Shown here in pieces: positions 25,284-34,467 of a DNA stretch of 64,000 nucleotides. The number at the start of each line of letters is the position of its first letter. The stretch's first letter is position 1. A program made the translations under genes and the position numbers. A model generated the notes under the pieces. That model had not been told where the DNA came from and ran no database searches. It was given only the letters and a program-made list of their open reading frames with translations. The DNA lies in the NCBI GenBank assembly GCA_040772665.1, contig JAXGXT010000007.1, positions 1-64,000 of the forward strand, in the 5' to 3' direction. The stretch comes from JAXGXT01 sp040772665 (GTDB taxonomy: Bacteria; Bacillota; Clostridia; Lachnospirales; Anaerotignaceae).

Positions 25284-25723
25284 ATTATAATTAAGGTGTG
25301 GTGATTGTGAATTATTTCTATATTTTTTAAGCAATAAACTTAATTTATATAATTTTTGATTTGGTTAAAGCTTATTGAACATTATGAAAAAAATAATAAA
25401 GTTTAACTAAATTGTTGATATAAAAATGTAAATATGTTAATATACTACAAGGTTTGACAAAATATGTATTATTTAGACATGTTAAAGTGTTTAATTTTTA
25501 TGTTTTATTAGCTTTAACATACTATATTATATAATACAAACAAAGTTAAAAATTTAAAAGTTTTGTCGAAGCTTTGCTTCTTGAGGTGATAGTGATACGT
25601 CTTATTTTATCTGTTTTTTAAGTTAATAAATTTACTTTTATTAAAGTTTAAATGAATTTGTTAATTGTATAAAATAACCGTGTAATACTTTATGAAAATA
25701 AAGCCGAAGTTTGTAAAGTTTTG
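25284..25723. other. Long AT-rich regulatory region before the fla operon
   Basis: No gene is seen in about 440 bases. It contains a Spo0A-like box at 25561-25570 and several AT-rich potential -10 elements (for example TATAAT near 25530). The proximal promoter is at 25724-25752. Confidence 0.5.
25561..25570 (+). promoter_or_regulatory. Spo0A-like box upstream of the fla operon
   Basis: TTTTGTCGAA contains the core TGTCGAA (25564-25570), the accepted Spo0A binding consensus. The 18-base stretch TTTAAAAGTTTTGTCGAA is also present, inverted, at 61980-61997. Confidence 0.5.
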
Positions 25724-25752
25724 TTGAAAAAAGACTTATATTATGATAAAAT
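25724..25752 (+). promoter_or_regulatory. Sigma-A-type promoter of the fla operon
   Basis: TTGAAA (25724-25729), 17 bases and TAAAAT (25747-25752) are about 100 bases before fliK. Confidence 0.6.
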
Positions 25753-25854
25753 CCATAAAGTAGGCTCTTAAGCAGAATATGTAAGAGTGCTTTATTGTTC
25801 TGCAAATATAATATAGTGAGAATGCTTACATTTAATTTAAAATAAGGAGGTGAT

Positions 25855-27003
25855 ATGAAGATGAATATCTATGCAGATTATGTGAATAATGTTGTTTCTA
25901 ACAACAGCAATAGTTTAAATTGGACATCAAAGGCAACAGGTTGTGAAAGTTTTAAAAAAGTTCTAGAAGGAAGCACCTCTTTAGAGCATAAAAAAGGTTA
26001 TAAAACAGATAAAAAACAACCTGGAGAAAAAGGTGATACTAAAAGCCAAAAAACCGAAAACAAAAAAGAAAATAATGTGCATGAAGAATTAGAACCAATA
26101 GAAAATACATATTCTTTTTTACAAATTGTTCAATCGGTTAAAATCGAAGGTTTAAATGAAATTTTTTGTTTTGCAGATGAGTTTAAAAGTGTTTCTGCTG
26201 CGGAAAGCTTATATAATGAAGAAAGTTTTGAATTTAGCCAAGCTGAAACCAAAATAACATCAGAAGATGCAAAGACATTAAGTGGTTTTGAGTTTGATAT
26301 TAATAAAAACAAAACAGGAAAAATAGCTTTAGATAGTTTAGGTGAAAACATAAATAAAGAAGATGTTTCAGAAAAGTTAAAAATAAATACAAGCGAAGCA
26401 AACGAAACAATGGAGAAGACAGGAAAAGAAACAGAACAAAATGCTTTAAAACTTCATAAGTCACAAGATGCTGTTAAAGAAGAGAATTTTGAAAAAGAAT
26501 TGTCTGAGGCTCCAAAACCAATGGTTTTAGAAGAAACAGAGCCAAAGGTGATTATAAAGGTTGCTGATGTTTCAAGTTCTGAAAGCTTAGAGCTTGCTGC
26601 AAAAGAAATTGGCGAGGCTATAGTTGAAAATGCAAAAGACGGCAAAATTCAAAAACTAAACATTACAATGAACCCTAAAGAATTAGGAAGTATAAAGGTA
26701 GAGTTTGTTGTGAAAGATGATAAGGTTTTAGTTTCCCTTGTTTGCAGTAATGAGCAAACAAAAAATCTTTTGGAAAGCAATTTAAATGGTTTGGCTAAAG
26801 TAATAAATTCCAACTTAAATCAAGAAACTATTGTAAACATCTATAGCAATAAAGCCGAGCAAGAAAACCAAAACTATGACGGAAGAGGAAACAATCATGG
26901 TGGACAAAGGGAATCTAATCAAAAGGAAAAAGAAGATGATAAAACAGATTTAGACTTTTTGCAAAGGCTTCGTCTTGGTATTTTGGAAAGCGGAAAGGTT
27001 TAG
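25855..27003 (+). CDS. fliK: Flagellar hook-length control protein FliK
   Basis: This 382-residue secreted ruler has a long, Lys/Glu-rich low-complexity N-terminal part (1-240) and a conserved C-terminal domain (about 255-335) with NITMNPKELGSIKVEFV and LLESNLNGLAKVI, which contacts FlhB to switch export specificity. AGGAGGTGAT precedes two possible ATG starts at 25855 and 25861. The second has the better spacing. It is the first gene of the operon, with flgD eight bases downstream. In relatives the gene is usually preceded by fliE-fliJ, which are absent here. Confidence 0.9.
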   Translation: MKMNIYADYVNNVVSNNSNSLNWTSKATGCESFKKVLEGSTSLEHKKGYKTDKKQPGEKGDTKSQKTENKKENNVHEELEPIENTYSFLQIVQSVKIEGLNEIFCFADEFKSVSAAESLYNEESFEFSQAETKITSEDAKTLSGFEFDINKNKTGKIALDSLGENINKEDVSEKLKINTSEANETMEKTGKETEQNALKLHKSQDAVKEENFEKELSEAPKPMVLEETEPKVIIKVADVSSSESLELAAKEIGEAIVENAKDGKIQKLNITMNPKELGSIKVEFVVKDDKVLVSLVCSNEQTKNLLESNLNGLAKVINSNLNQETIVNIYSNKAEQENQNYDGRGNNHGGQRESNQKEKEDDKTDLDFLQRLRLGILESGKV

Positions 27004-27011
27004 GTGTAAAA

Positions 27012-27512
27012 ATGATTAACAGAAGTGGGTTTGTAACAAATTATGCCTCCACGGTAAGCACCACATCTTCATCAGGAACAGGCAAAAGTGAACTTGACAT
27101 GAACGATTTTTATAAGCTTATGGCAGCACAACTTCAAAATCAGGACATGACAAGCCCTATGGATCAAAGTGAGTTTATGGGTCAAATGACTCAAATGGCG
27201 GTTATCCAAGCAATTAATACATTCAAGGATGTTACTATAAATTCCTACGCAGCATCTTTAGTTGGAAAAGAAGTAACTGTTGCAGAGATTGACAGTAAGG
27301 GCAGCATAAAAGAAGTCTTTGGAAAAATAACGGCAACAGGGCTTTATTCAGGTGAGCAGGTTATATTTGTTGATGATCAAGTTTATAAGATGTCGCAGAT
27401 TATGGCTATTGGTAAACTTCCTGCAAATGAAGAAACACCTCCTGTTGAAGATGAAAAGGGAACGGAAGAAGTAGATCCTTCTGAAAATGAAAGCGATAAT
27501 GAAGAAAACTAA
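27012..27512 (+). CDS. flgD: Flagellar hook assembly (cap) protein FlgD
   Basis: This 166-residue protein is the scaffold that caps the growing hook. The diagnostic N-terminal motif is MNDFYKLMAAQLQNQDMTSPMDQSEFMGQMTQMA. The C-terminal Ig-like part is short and ends in an acidic tail rich in Glu and Asp (about 135-166), as in many clostridial forms. Confidence 0.93.
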   Translation: MINRSGFVTNYASTVSTTSSSGTGKSELDMNDFYKLMAAQLQNQDMTSPMDQSEFMGQMTQMAVIQAINTFKDVTINSYAASLVGKEVTVAEIDSKGSIKEVFGKITATGLYSGEQVIFVDDQVYKMSQIMAIGKLPANEETPPVEDEKGTEEVDPSENESDNEEN

Positions 27513-27554
27513 AAGGAATGAAAATTTAATGTTTTATAGAAAGGAGAATGCAGA

Positions 27555-27944
27555 GTGACAGACAAAATGCAAATAGGCATAAAAAATAACAGTTATATTC
27601 AAAGACCATGTGTGGAGCCTGCAAAAACCTTTAACAGCAAGGATTTAAGCTTTAGGGCAGTTTTGGATGAACAGCTTCAAAGTCAAAAAACAGAGCTTCA
27701 AATGTCAAAACATGCAAAAGAAAGAATTGCTCAGCGTGGGATTGATTTTAACGAGGATTTGGTTAACGCCCTTAACTCTGCTGCCGAAACGGCAAGATTA
27801 AAAGGAGCAAAAGATATTGTTATGATTGGCAAGGAAGCTGCTTTTGTTGTGAACCTTCCAAATTCAGTTATTGTTACTGCGGTTTCTTCCGCAGAGATGA
27901 AAGATAATGTATTTACAAACATAGACAGTGCTGTGTTAATATAG
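27555..27944 (+). CDS. Conserved flagellar operon protein (TIGR02530-type)
   Basis: This 129-residue protein is found in Firmicute fla operons between flgD and flgE. The conserved core is SKHAKERIAQRGIDF, followed by a short beta-rich half (KDIVMIGKEAAFVVN). Its function is not established. The start is GTG with AAAGGAG at the right distance. The next 77 bases before flgE are unusually GC-rich for this window. Confidence 0.85.
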   Translation: MTDKMQIGIKNNSYIQRPCVEPAKTFNSKDLSFRAVLDEQLQSQKTELQMSKHAKERIAQRGIDFNEDLVNALNSAAETARLKGAKDIVMIGKEAAFVVNLPNSVIVTAVSSAEMKDNVFTNIDSAVLI

Positions 27945-28021
27945 CGGACCCTGCGGGGAGCTATAGTGAATTGTCCGAATGATAGTTCACAGCGGCGAAT
28001 TGAAGGGAGAAAAATAAAAAA

Positions 28022-28948
28022 ATGGTAAAATCAATGTTTTCAGGCATTTCAGGACTACGTGCCCATCAGCAGAAAATGGACGTTATAGGTAATAATATTG
28101 CAAATATTAATACTTTTGGGTTTAAAGCGGGAAGAGTTACTTTTAAAGAGTCTATATATCAGACAAGCTCGGCATCAAGTAACGGAAGTGAAATTTTAGG
28201 TGGTAGAAACCCATCTCAATTAGGCTATGGTTCTCAAGTCGGAACAGTTGACATTTTGTTTGCAAGCGGTTCTTATGCGCCGACAGACAGCTCAACAGAC
28301 TGTATGATTGATGGACAGGGCTTTTTTATTCTTGGGCCTAAAATGGATCCTGAAGATGCTACCCAGAGAAACGAAATAGATATTAGCGGTGATGCAGATG
28401 AGATACATTTAGCTATGACGGCAACAACATTATCAAGAGTCGGAAACTTTGTGTTTGATGGCGAAGGGTATTTGGTTGACGGCGGCGGAAATGTTGTATA
28501 TGGCTATGATATAGATGAAACTACTGGTGTGCCTATTACAGAAACCCTTGTGCCTATAAGAAAGCCTTTAGATGAAGATGATGGCAAGCCTGAAAATATG
28601 TCAAATATTAAAATTACTTCTAATGGTGAAATTATTGGAACTAAAGATGACGGCACAGTTATTACATTTGCAAAGCTTGCACTTGCAAACGTACCAAACC
28701 CTGCTGCTTTGGAAAAAACACAAGGCCCTTATTACAGAATAGGTGCTAACACAGGAGAAATTGCTCCGTTTGAACCAACCAAAGGAACGACGGGTAAAAT
28801 AGAGGCTTACGGGCTTGAAATGGCAAACGTTGACCTTGCAAAGGAATTTTCTGAAATGATAACAACGCAAAGGGGTTTTCAGGCAAACTCAAAAATTATT
28901 ACAGTTACAGACGAAATGCTTCAAGAACTTGTTAACATAAAAAGGTAA
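28022..28948 (+). CDS. flgE: Flagellar hook protein FlgE
   Basis: This 308-residue axial protein polymerises into the hook. The N-terminal rod/hook signature SGLRAHQQKMDVIGNNIANINTFGFK and the C-terminal heptad FSEMITTQRGFQANSKIITVTDEMLQELVNIKR are complete. The variable central domain is short, so this is a compact hook protein. GAAGGGAG precedes the ATG. Confidence 0.93.
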   Translation: MVKSMFSGISGLRAHQQKMDVIGNNIANINTFGFKAGRVTFKESIYQTSSASSNGSEILGGRNPSQLGYGSQVGTVDILFASGSYAPTDSSTDCMIDGQGFFILGPKMDPEDATQRNEIDISGDADEIHLAMTATTLSRVGNFVFDGEGYLVDGGGNVVYGYDIDETTGVPITETLVPIRKPLDEDDGKPENMSNIKITSNGEIIGTKDDGTVITFAKLALANVPNPAALEKTQGPYYRIGANTGEIAPFEPTKGTTGKIEAYGLEMANVDLAKEFSEMITTQRGFQANSKIITVTDEMLQELVNIKR

Positions 28949-28979
28949 GTAAATAGCTTAACAAAGGCTTTAAGTGAAT

Positions 28980-29010
28980 GTAAACCACGGTCTTTAAGGC
29001 TGTGGTTTAC
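28980..29010 (+). promoter_or_regulatory. Stable hairpin between flgE and flbD
   Basis: GTAAACCACGGTC (28980-28992) pairs with GGCTGTGGTTTAC (28998-29010) over 13 positions with two G-T pairs. No T run follows, so it is more likely an mRNA processing or stability element than a terminator. Confidence 0.5.
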
Positions 29011-29075
29011 TGATTGTTTAAATTAAAGGTTATAAAGCAGGCACTTTAAATTATGTATTTAAGGAGTGAAGCGGC

Positions 29076-29300
29076 ATGATTAAGGTTACTAAGCTTAACG
29101 GTGAAGTGTTTGTAATTAATTCTATGCAGATAATGACAATAGAATCTATTCCTGAATCTAAAATTATACTTCATAACAGAAGCTTTTTTATTGTTAAAGA
29201 AAGTCCCGATGAAATAATTGATAAGGTTGTAGAGTATTATTCTAAGGTTGAATCCTTACACAAGCATACTGTTGTTATAAAAAAGTCGGAGGACTATTAA
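29076..29300 (+). CDS. flbD: FlbD-family flagellar protein
   Basis: This 74-residue protein starts with IKVTKLNGEVFVINSMQIMTIESIPE, the mark of the small FlbD family found between flgE and motA. The role is not well defined. AAGGAG precedes the ATG. Confidence 0.88.
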   Translation: MIKVTKLNGEVFVINSMQIMTIESIPESKIILHNRSFFIVKESPDEIIDKVVEYYSKVESLHKHTVVIKKSEDY

Positions 29301-29334
29301 GTTTTATAGAAATGTAACTTTGGAGGCATATTAT

Positions 29335-30135
29335 ATGGATTTAACAACGATTATTGGAATTGTGGCTGGTGTAGGACTGATTATGTGGGGAATTGGTTTT
29401 GGAGACCTGGGAAACTTCTGGGACACCCCCAGTGTGCTCATAGTTTTTGGCGGTACATTTGCTGCTCTTACTGCAAGTTACCCCATGAGAGTTTTAAAAC
29501 AGCTGCCTAAACATCTTAAGATTTTAATATCAAAAAATCAATATAACGCAATGGACTATATAAATCAGATACAAGATCTTGCTGTTGTTGCACGTAAAAA
29601 TGGGCTTCTTGCACTTGAAGAGCCGGCGCATGAAATGAAAGACCCTTTTTTCAAAGAAGGGCTTATGCTTATTGTAGACGCAACAACCCCCGGAAAGGTT
29701 AAAGAAATTCTTGATAATAATTTAGATTATATAGATGAAAGACACAGCGAAATAATTGAGTTTTACGAAAAGGGTGCAAGTTATGCCCCTGGATTTGGTA
29801 TGATAGGAACATTAATTGGTCTTGTTAACATGCTTCTTAGCATTGATCTTGACTCGGGAGCCGACGGTTTAACAAAAAACATGGGTGTTGCTCTTATCAC
29901 AACTTTCTATGGCTCTATGCTTGCCAATGTTATTTTTCTTCCAATGGCAAAAAAACTTCGCACAAGAAGTGATGAAGAACTTTTATGTAAAAGAATTATT
30001 ATAGAAGGTATTTTATCAATTCAAGCCGGAGAAAATCCTACCTTTATTAAAGAATCCTTAATTACTTTTTTACCTCAGTATGAAAGAAGTGTTAAAAATA
30101 AAAAAGGCGGAAAAGGTGACGGGGATGAAAACTAA
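29335..30135 (+). CDS. motA: Flagellar motor stator protein MotA
   Basis: This 266-residue membrane protein has four TM segments (about 2-22, 30-50, 145-170 and 180-205) and the large cytoplasmic loop between TM2 and TM3 that contacts the rotor. The conserved PGFGMIGTLIGLVNML is clear. It forms the ion channel with MotB. ATG 29335 follows TTTGGAGG. A TTG 15 bases upstream overlaps the ribosome site and is not used. Confidence 0.95.
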   Translation: MDLTTIIGIVAGVGLIMWGIGFGDLGNFWDTPSVLIVFGGTFAALTASYPMRVLKQLPKHLKILISKNQYNAMDYINQIQDLAVVARKNGLLALEEPAHEMKDPFFKEGLMLIVDATTPGKVKEILDNNLDYIDERHSEIIEFYEKGASYAPGFGMIGTLIGLVNMLLSIDLDSGADGLTKNMGVALITTFYGSMLANVIFLPMAKKLRTRSDEELLCKRIIIEGILSIQAGENPTFIKESLITFLPQYERSVKNKKGGKGDGDEN

Positions 30136-30276
30136 AACAAACCCCTTATTACTGCGGTTATCGGCATTATAACATAGGATTTTAAAATATATATTTACAT
30201 GATTAATTACAGTATTTAACTGTTGTTTTGTTCTTTAAAATTGATTGTTTATTGATTAAGAGATTGGGTGATTCGT

Positions 30277-31083
30277 ATGAAAAAACCAAGAAGAAGTGAA
30301 GGTGCCTCAAGTGAGTGGCTAAACACCTATGCAGATATGGTTACTCTTCTTTTATGTTTCTTCGTTTTATTATATTCTATGTCAACTGTAGACAGCGCAA
30401 AATGGAAGATAATTGTTGAAAGCTTTAATCCTTCTGCAGGAGAATTAAGTCAGATTGTGGCAAATCTTGAAGAAAACAACGGCGGATATGGCATTGACGG
30501 AGGTCTTGACGGCGGAGAGACAGAGATACAGGAAGTTGATTTTGATGAATTATATTACAGGCTTTCAAAGTATATAGAAACAGAAAATTTACAGGCAGAT
30601 GTGGAAATTTCAAAAGGTGACGGTTTTACATTTATAACTTTTAGAGATAACGTTTTTTTTAACGGTGACAGCTATAAACTTAGAAAAGAAGGCGAGGAAA
30701 TTCTTGACCAACTGGCAAGTGCTATAAAAGATGTAAGTAATTCTATTGAAGAAATTCAAGTTTTAGGACATACCTCTCAAGCGGATCCGAACCGACCAAA
30801 TGAAGTTGTGAGTGACAGGTTTTTAGCATCAAACAGAGCTGCTGAAGTACTTGTTTATATACAGAAAAAAAATATAGTTGACCCTTCGAGGCTTGTTTCC
30901 ACAGGCTATGGACAGTTTAGACCAATTGATTCCTTTGACACAAGGGAGAGCAGGGCCAGAAACAGAAGAGTTGAAATTATAATCACAAAAAATGATAGTG
31001 TGGTAAAAAGTCTTGACAACTATTACAAGGAGGTTTATGGTGTTGAAGGTGTAACAGGCAGTTCAAGCCAAAACTCCGATTAG
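30277..31083 (+). CDS. motB: Flagellar motor stator protein MotB
   Basis: This 268-residue protein has a single TM (about 18-38) and the ion-carrying Asp20 in TYADMVTLLLCFF. A C-terminal OmpA-like peptidoglycan-binding domain (about 125-250) has LGHTS and NRRVEI. It anchors the stator. A gap of 141 bases after motA contains no gene. ATG 30277 is preferred over GTG 30268 because GGGTGAT overlaps the latter. Confidence 0.95.
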   Translation: MKKPRRSEGASSEWLNTYADMVTLLLCFFVLLYSMSTVDSAKWKIIVESFNPSAGELSQIVANLEENNGGYGIDGGLDGGETEIQEVDFDELYYRLSKYIETENLQADVEISKGDGFTFITFRDNVFFNGDSYKLRKEGEEILDQLASAIKDVSNSIEEIQVLGHTSQADPNRPNEVVSDRFLASNRAAEVLVYIQKKNIVDPSRLVSTGYGQFRPIDSFDTRESRARNRRVEIIITKNDSVVKSLDNYYKEVYGVEGVTGSSSQNSD

Positions 31084-31228
31084 TTACTAAATTACGTGCT
31101 AAATTATATAGTGGTTAATTAAGCGAAATTAAAAAACAAAAGTTGAAAAATACAATTTAAAAAAACTGACAGATACAGACTTTGGCTGTTTTGCATTAAA
31201 TAAACTTATGATGGGAGGGAAAGAATAG

Positions 31229-32224
31229 ATGCCAGAAGTATTAAGCCAAAGCCAGATAGATGCACTGCTTGCTTCGGTTTTGGGTGGGGATGAAGTTGAA
31301 AAAGAAGTGCCCGAAGAAAAAGGCAAAAAGTATAGAAACTATGACTTTCACAGTCCTAAAAAGTTTACGAAAGATAAACTTAACATCATAAAAAGTGCTT
31401 ATGAAAATTATTGCAGAATGGCAACTTCAAGAATAAACAGCCTTCTTAGAGTAACGGGAGAAGTTTCCCTTGTTGCAGTTGAAGAAGAACGATATTATGA
31501 ATTTAGCAATGCACTTTCAGATAATGATACTCTAACTTTAATAGATTCGAAAATAGACGGCGAAGAAGATGGAATGGGAATTATTATGCACATATCCACA
31601 CCTCTTATGCTAAGCATGATTGACAGAATGCTTGGAGGATCGGGTGAGGAATCAGCAAATGTGCCGTCATCTTATGTTTATACAGATATAGACCTTATGC
31701 TTTATGAAAACATAGCCAAATATTTAGTTGGAATGATGAAAGGCGGATGGTCAAATTATTTAGGTTTGGATTTTCAAATAGCAAGACTTGATACATCCCA
31801 AGGTCTTATTCAGGAAATAGGAATGGATGAAATTGTAATTATTGTTATAATTGAGGTTAAGCTTAATGACGTTGCGGGGAAAATTAATATATGTATTCCA
31901 AGTACCTTGCTTACAAATGTGTTTTCTATTATTGAAAGTAAAAAAACTCATCACAGCAAAACGGCTGCAAATGAAGATAAGACCTCCCAAGAGATTTTTG
32001 AAACCATAAAAAGTTCTTCTTTGGAAGTAACTGCTAAAATGGGCAATTCCCAAGTTCTCCTTAAAGATATATATAATCTTAACAAAGGGGATGTAATAAA
32101 TATGAATATTTCGAAGGATTCTGACGTTGATATTTTTATAGAAAACACCCCTTGGTTTAAAGGCAAATTAGGTGTTCATAACAAAAATGTTGCTGTAAGA
32201 ATAAACGGTATAAATAAAAATTAA
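31229..32224 (+). CDS. fliM: Flagellar motor switch protein FliM
   Basis: This 331-residue C-ring protein starts with the CheY-P-binding helix LSQSQIDALL. Next come the CheC-like middle domain (about 45-235) and the C-terminal SpoA/FliN-like domain. GGGAGGG precedes the ATG. In many Firmicutes fliL lies between motB and fliM. Here the 145-base gap is too small to hold it. Confidence 0.95.
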   Translation: MPEVLSQSQIDALLASVLGGDEVEKEVPEEKGKKYRNYDFHSPKKFTKDKLNIIKSAYENYCRMATSRINSLLRVTGEVSLVAVEEERYYEFSNALSDNDTLTLIDSKIDGEEDGMGIIMHISTPLMLSMIDRMLGGSGEESANVPSSYVYTDIDLMLYENIAKYLVGMMKGGWSNYLGLDFQIARLDTSQGLIQEIGMDEIVIIVIIEVKLNDVAGKINICIPSTLLTNVFSIIESKKTHHSKTAANEDKTSQEIFETIKSSSLEVTAKMGNSQVLLKDIYNLNKGDVINMNISKDSDVDIFIENTPWFKGKLGVHNKNVAVRINGINKN

Positions 32225-32253
32225 AGAAATCAAAAAGGGGAGAAATTATTATT

Positions 32254-33465
32254 ATGGAGCCAAAAATCTTTAGCTCTCTGGAGATAGATGCCATTGGTGA
32301 AATTCTTAACATAAGCCTTGGAGCCTCGGCAACAGCCGTTTCAACAATGCTTAGTAAAAGAGTTGATATTACAATTCCAACCGTGTTGGTTTCAAGTAAA
32401 GAAACTTTTGAATTTTCTTATATGGAGCCGGCTGTTGGTGTTGAAATAACGTATGTAACAGGTCTTAGCGGCAAAAACATAATGCTTTTAAAAAGACATG
32501 ACGTAAAAGTTATTGTTGAAATACTTATGGGTACTGAAATTCCGGAAGACGAATTTGAACTTAATGAAATTAACATGAGTGCTGTTTGTGAGGTTATGAA
32601 CCAAATGATGGGTGCATCCTCTACAGCTTTGTCTGAACTTTTGGGCGAGGTTGTGAACATATCCACACCAACCTCCTATGAGCTTAATACTGTGGGCGAA
32701 TTTAAAGAAAAATATTTCTCAAATGAGGATTTAATGGTTGTTGTTAAATTTGTTCTTAAAGTTGAGGATGTAATTGAAAGTGAATTTTTAAATATTATGT
32801 CTGTGGATCTTGCAAAAAGGCTGCTTTCGGGTGCCGGTTTTGCACATGATGATTCACATATGGAAAGTCAGCCCGCTGCGGAACCTGCAGCTGCTCAGCC
32901 TTCAAGCGGAGCGACACTTTCCCAAGAAGAAATTGAAAGGCTGCTTTTAGGCGGGGTTCCCAGTGAGCCGGAAACACCTATTACAGAAGAACCATCTTCC
33001 GGAGGAGTGTTATCTCAAGACGAAATAGAAAAGCTTTTAAGCAGCACAGTACCTTTAGCAGAGGAAAAACCTGTTGTCGAGGCTCCAAAACCTGCTCCGA
33101 TTCCTGCGCCCACTCCTGCTCCAGCACCTGCGCCGCCAGTTGCACAGGAACCTTCTGTAAAGCAAGAACCTAAGGTTATTAATGTGAAGCCAATGGGCTC
33201 GTCTTTATATGAAGGGGCGGAAACACCTGAAAATTTAGACCTTATTATGGATGTTCCTTTGGAAATATCTGTTGAAATCGGAAGAACGAAAAAACATGTC
33301 AAAGAAATTTTAGGGTATAATCAAGGTTCTCTTGTGGTTCTTGACAAGCTTGCGGGGGAACAGGTTGATGTGTTTGTAAACGGCCAGTGCATTGCCAAGG
33401 GTGATGTTGTTGTGGTTGATGATTGTTTCGGTGTTCGTATAACAGAGGTTTTAAAGAAGTTTTAA
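32254..33465 (+). CDS. fliY: Motor switch phosphatase FliY (CheC domain plus FliN domain)
   Basis: This 403-residue protein has a CheC-like N-terminal half (1-200) with two intact Glu-x-x-Asn motifs (GEILNISLG near 15 and CEVMNQMMG near 112). The linker (200-320) contains two CheY-P-binding-type helices, LSQEEIERLL and LSQDEIEKLL, and a Pro/Ala-rich stretch. The C-terminal SpoA/FliN domain is at 322-403. It dephosphorylates CheY-P at the switch. The usual Bacillus FliY has one such helix at its N-terminus. Here two are internal. Confidence 0.95.
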   Translation: MEPKIFSSLEIDAIGEILNISLGASATAVSTMLSKRVDITIPTVLVSSKETFEFSYMEPAVGVEITYVTGLSGKNIMLLKRHDVKVIVEILMGTEIPEDEFELNEINMSAVCEVMNQMMGASSTALSELLGEVVNISTPTSYELNTVGEFKEKYFSNEDLMVVVKFVLKVEDVIESEFLNIMSVDLAKRLLSGAGFAHDDSHMESQPAAEPAAAQPSSGATLSQEEIERLLLGGVPSEPETPITEEPSSGGVLSQDEIEKLLSSTVPLAEEKPVVEAPKPAPIPAPTPAPAPAPPVAQEPSVKQEPKVINVKPMGSSLYEGAETPENLDLIMDVPLEISVEIGRTKKHVKEILGYNQGSLVVLDKLAGEQVDVFVNGQCIAKGDVVVVDDCFGVRITEVLKKF

Positions 33466-33527
33466 GTGAAAAATATGAAATATTATTAAATATAAAATTA
33501 TGATAAAAAGGAAAGGAATGTTATTAA

Positions 33528-33887
33528 ATGTCTAAAATATTATTGGTTGATGATGCTTCTTTTATGAGGATGATGATTAAGGATGCTCTTATCAAAAACG
33601 GTTACAGCGATTTACACGAAGCCGCAGATGGGGTGGAGGCAGTTGCAAAATATGCCGAAATTAAGCCTGATTTAGTTATTATGGATATAACAATGCCAAA
33701 CATGGATGGCCTTGAGGCTTTAAAGGCAATCAGGGCGGCAGATCCAAGTGCAAATGTTGTTATGTGTTCAGCAATGGGTCAGGAAGCCATGGTTATTGAA
33801 GCTATAAAATCAGGAGCTAAAGATTTTATTGTAAAACCTTTTAAACCTGAAAGAATTTTAAAAACAGTTTCTACAGTGCTTGGATAA
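33528..33887 (+). CDS. cheY: Chemotaxis response regulator CheY
   Basis: This 119-residue single REC domain has acidic pocket VDD (residues 7-9), the phosphoacceptor Asp in LVIMDITMPNMDG, a Thr/Ser switch position in VVMCSAMGQ and the conserved Lys in IVKPFKP. The CheA-phosphorylated form binds FliM and FliY. AGGAAAGGA lies upstream. It is embedded in the fla operon, as in Bacillus. Confidence 0.95.
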   Translation: MSKILLVDDASFMRMMIKDALIKNGYSDLHEAADGVEAVAKYAEIKPDLVIMDITMPNMDGLEALKAIRAADPSANVVMCSAMGQEAMVIEAIKSGAKDFIVKPFKPERILKTVSTVLG

Positions 33888-33912
33888 ATATTAATTGAAG
33901 GGGGTTTAAATT

Positions 33913-34263
33913 TTGGGAGATGTTTTACCGTTGTTATTTACCCTCTTTGCTGTTGTTATAATACTTTATTTAAGCTATGTATTCACAAGGATAATCGGAA
34001 AGAAGGTTGTTAGAAGAAGAAATTCCGATTATATGAAAATTGTGGACACTCTTATTATATCGCAGGATAAATCAATTATAATTTTAAAGGCTGAAAACAA
34101 ATATTATCTTATGTCTTCTTCTGCTGCAGGCATAAACCTTATAACGGAACTTAAAGATTTTAAGGAAACAGACAGCATAAAAACAGAAGATGTAAAAATA
34201 ATTGAAGGCATTGATTTTAAAGATATTTTAAACAATGCTTTTCAGCATAGGAAAAGTAAATAA
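33913..34263 (+). CDS. fliO: Flagellar biosynthesis protein FliO/FliZ
   Basis: This 116-residue protein has one N-terminal TM (about 5-25) followed by a basic stretch RIIGKKVVRRRN and a small soluble domain. This is the layout of FliO, the assembly factor for FliP. The start is TTG with GAAGGGGG seven bases before it. Its position directly upstream of fliP supports the call. Confidence 0.82.
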   Translation: MGDVLPLLFTLFAVVIILYLSYVFTRIIGKKVVRRRNSDYMKIVDTLIISQDKSIIILKAENKYYLMSSSAAGINLITELKDFKETDSIKTEDVKIIEGIDFKDILNNAFQHRKSK

Positions 34264-34467
34264 TTACAAAAATAAAAACAAGTTAAAGATAAATTTTTTT
34301 TATGGAAAGTAAATTTCTAGACGTTAAAATTTTGCTGAAACCCTATATTTATGCAGCTTTAAGGCGGGTCAAAGGTAAAACATGAGGGTTTTCATATTGT
34401 TTACACTTTGATTTTAAAATATCTTTAATTTAAGGAAAGTTAAAAACTATAAGTTAAGAGGCTTGTT
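34264..34467. other. 204-base gap before fliP with a repeat remnant
   Basis: No gene is seen. GGCGGGTCAAAGGTAAAACATGAGGGTTTT (from about 34363) is a degraded relative of the GGGTCAAGGGTGAAACCC motif found at 15098 and 19629. The palindrome is lost. Confidence 0.4.
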
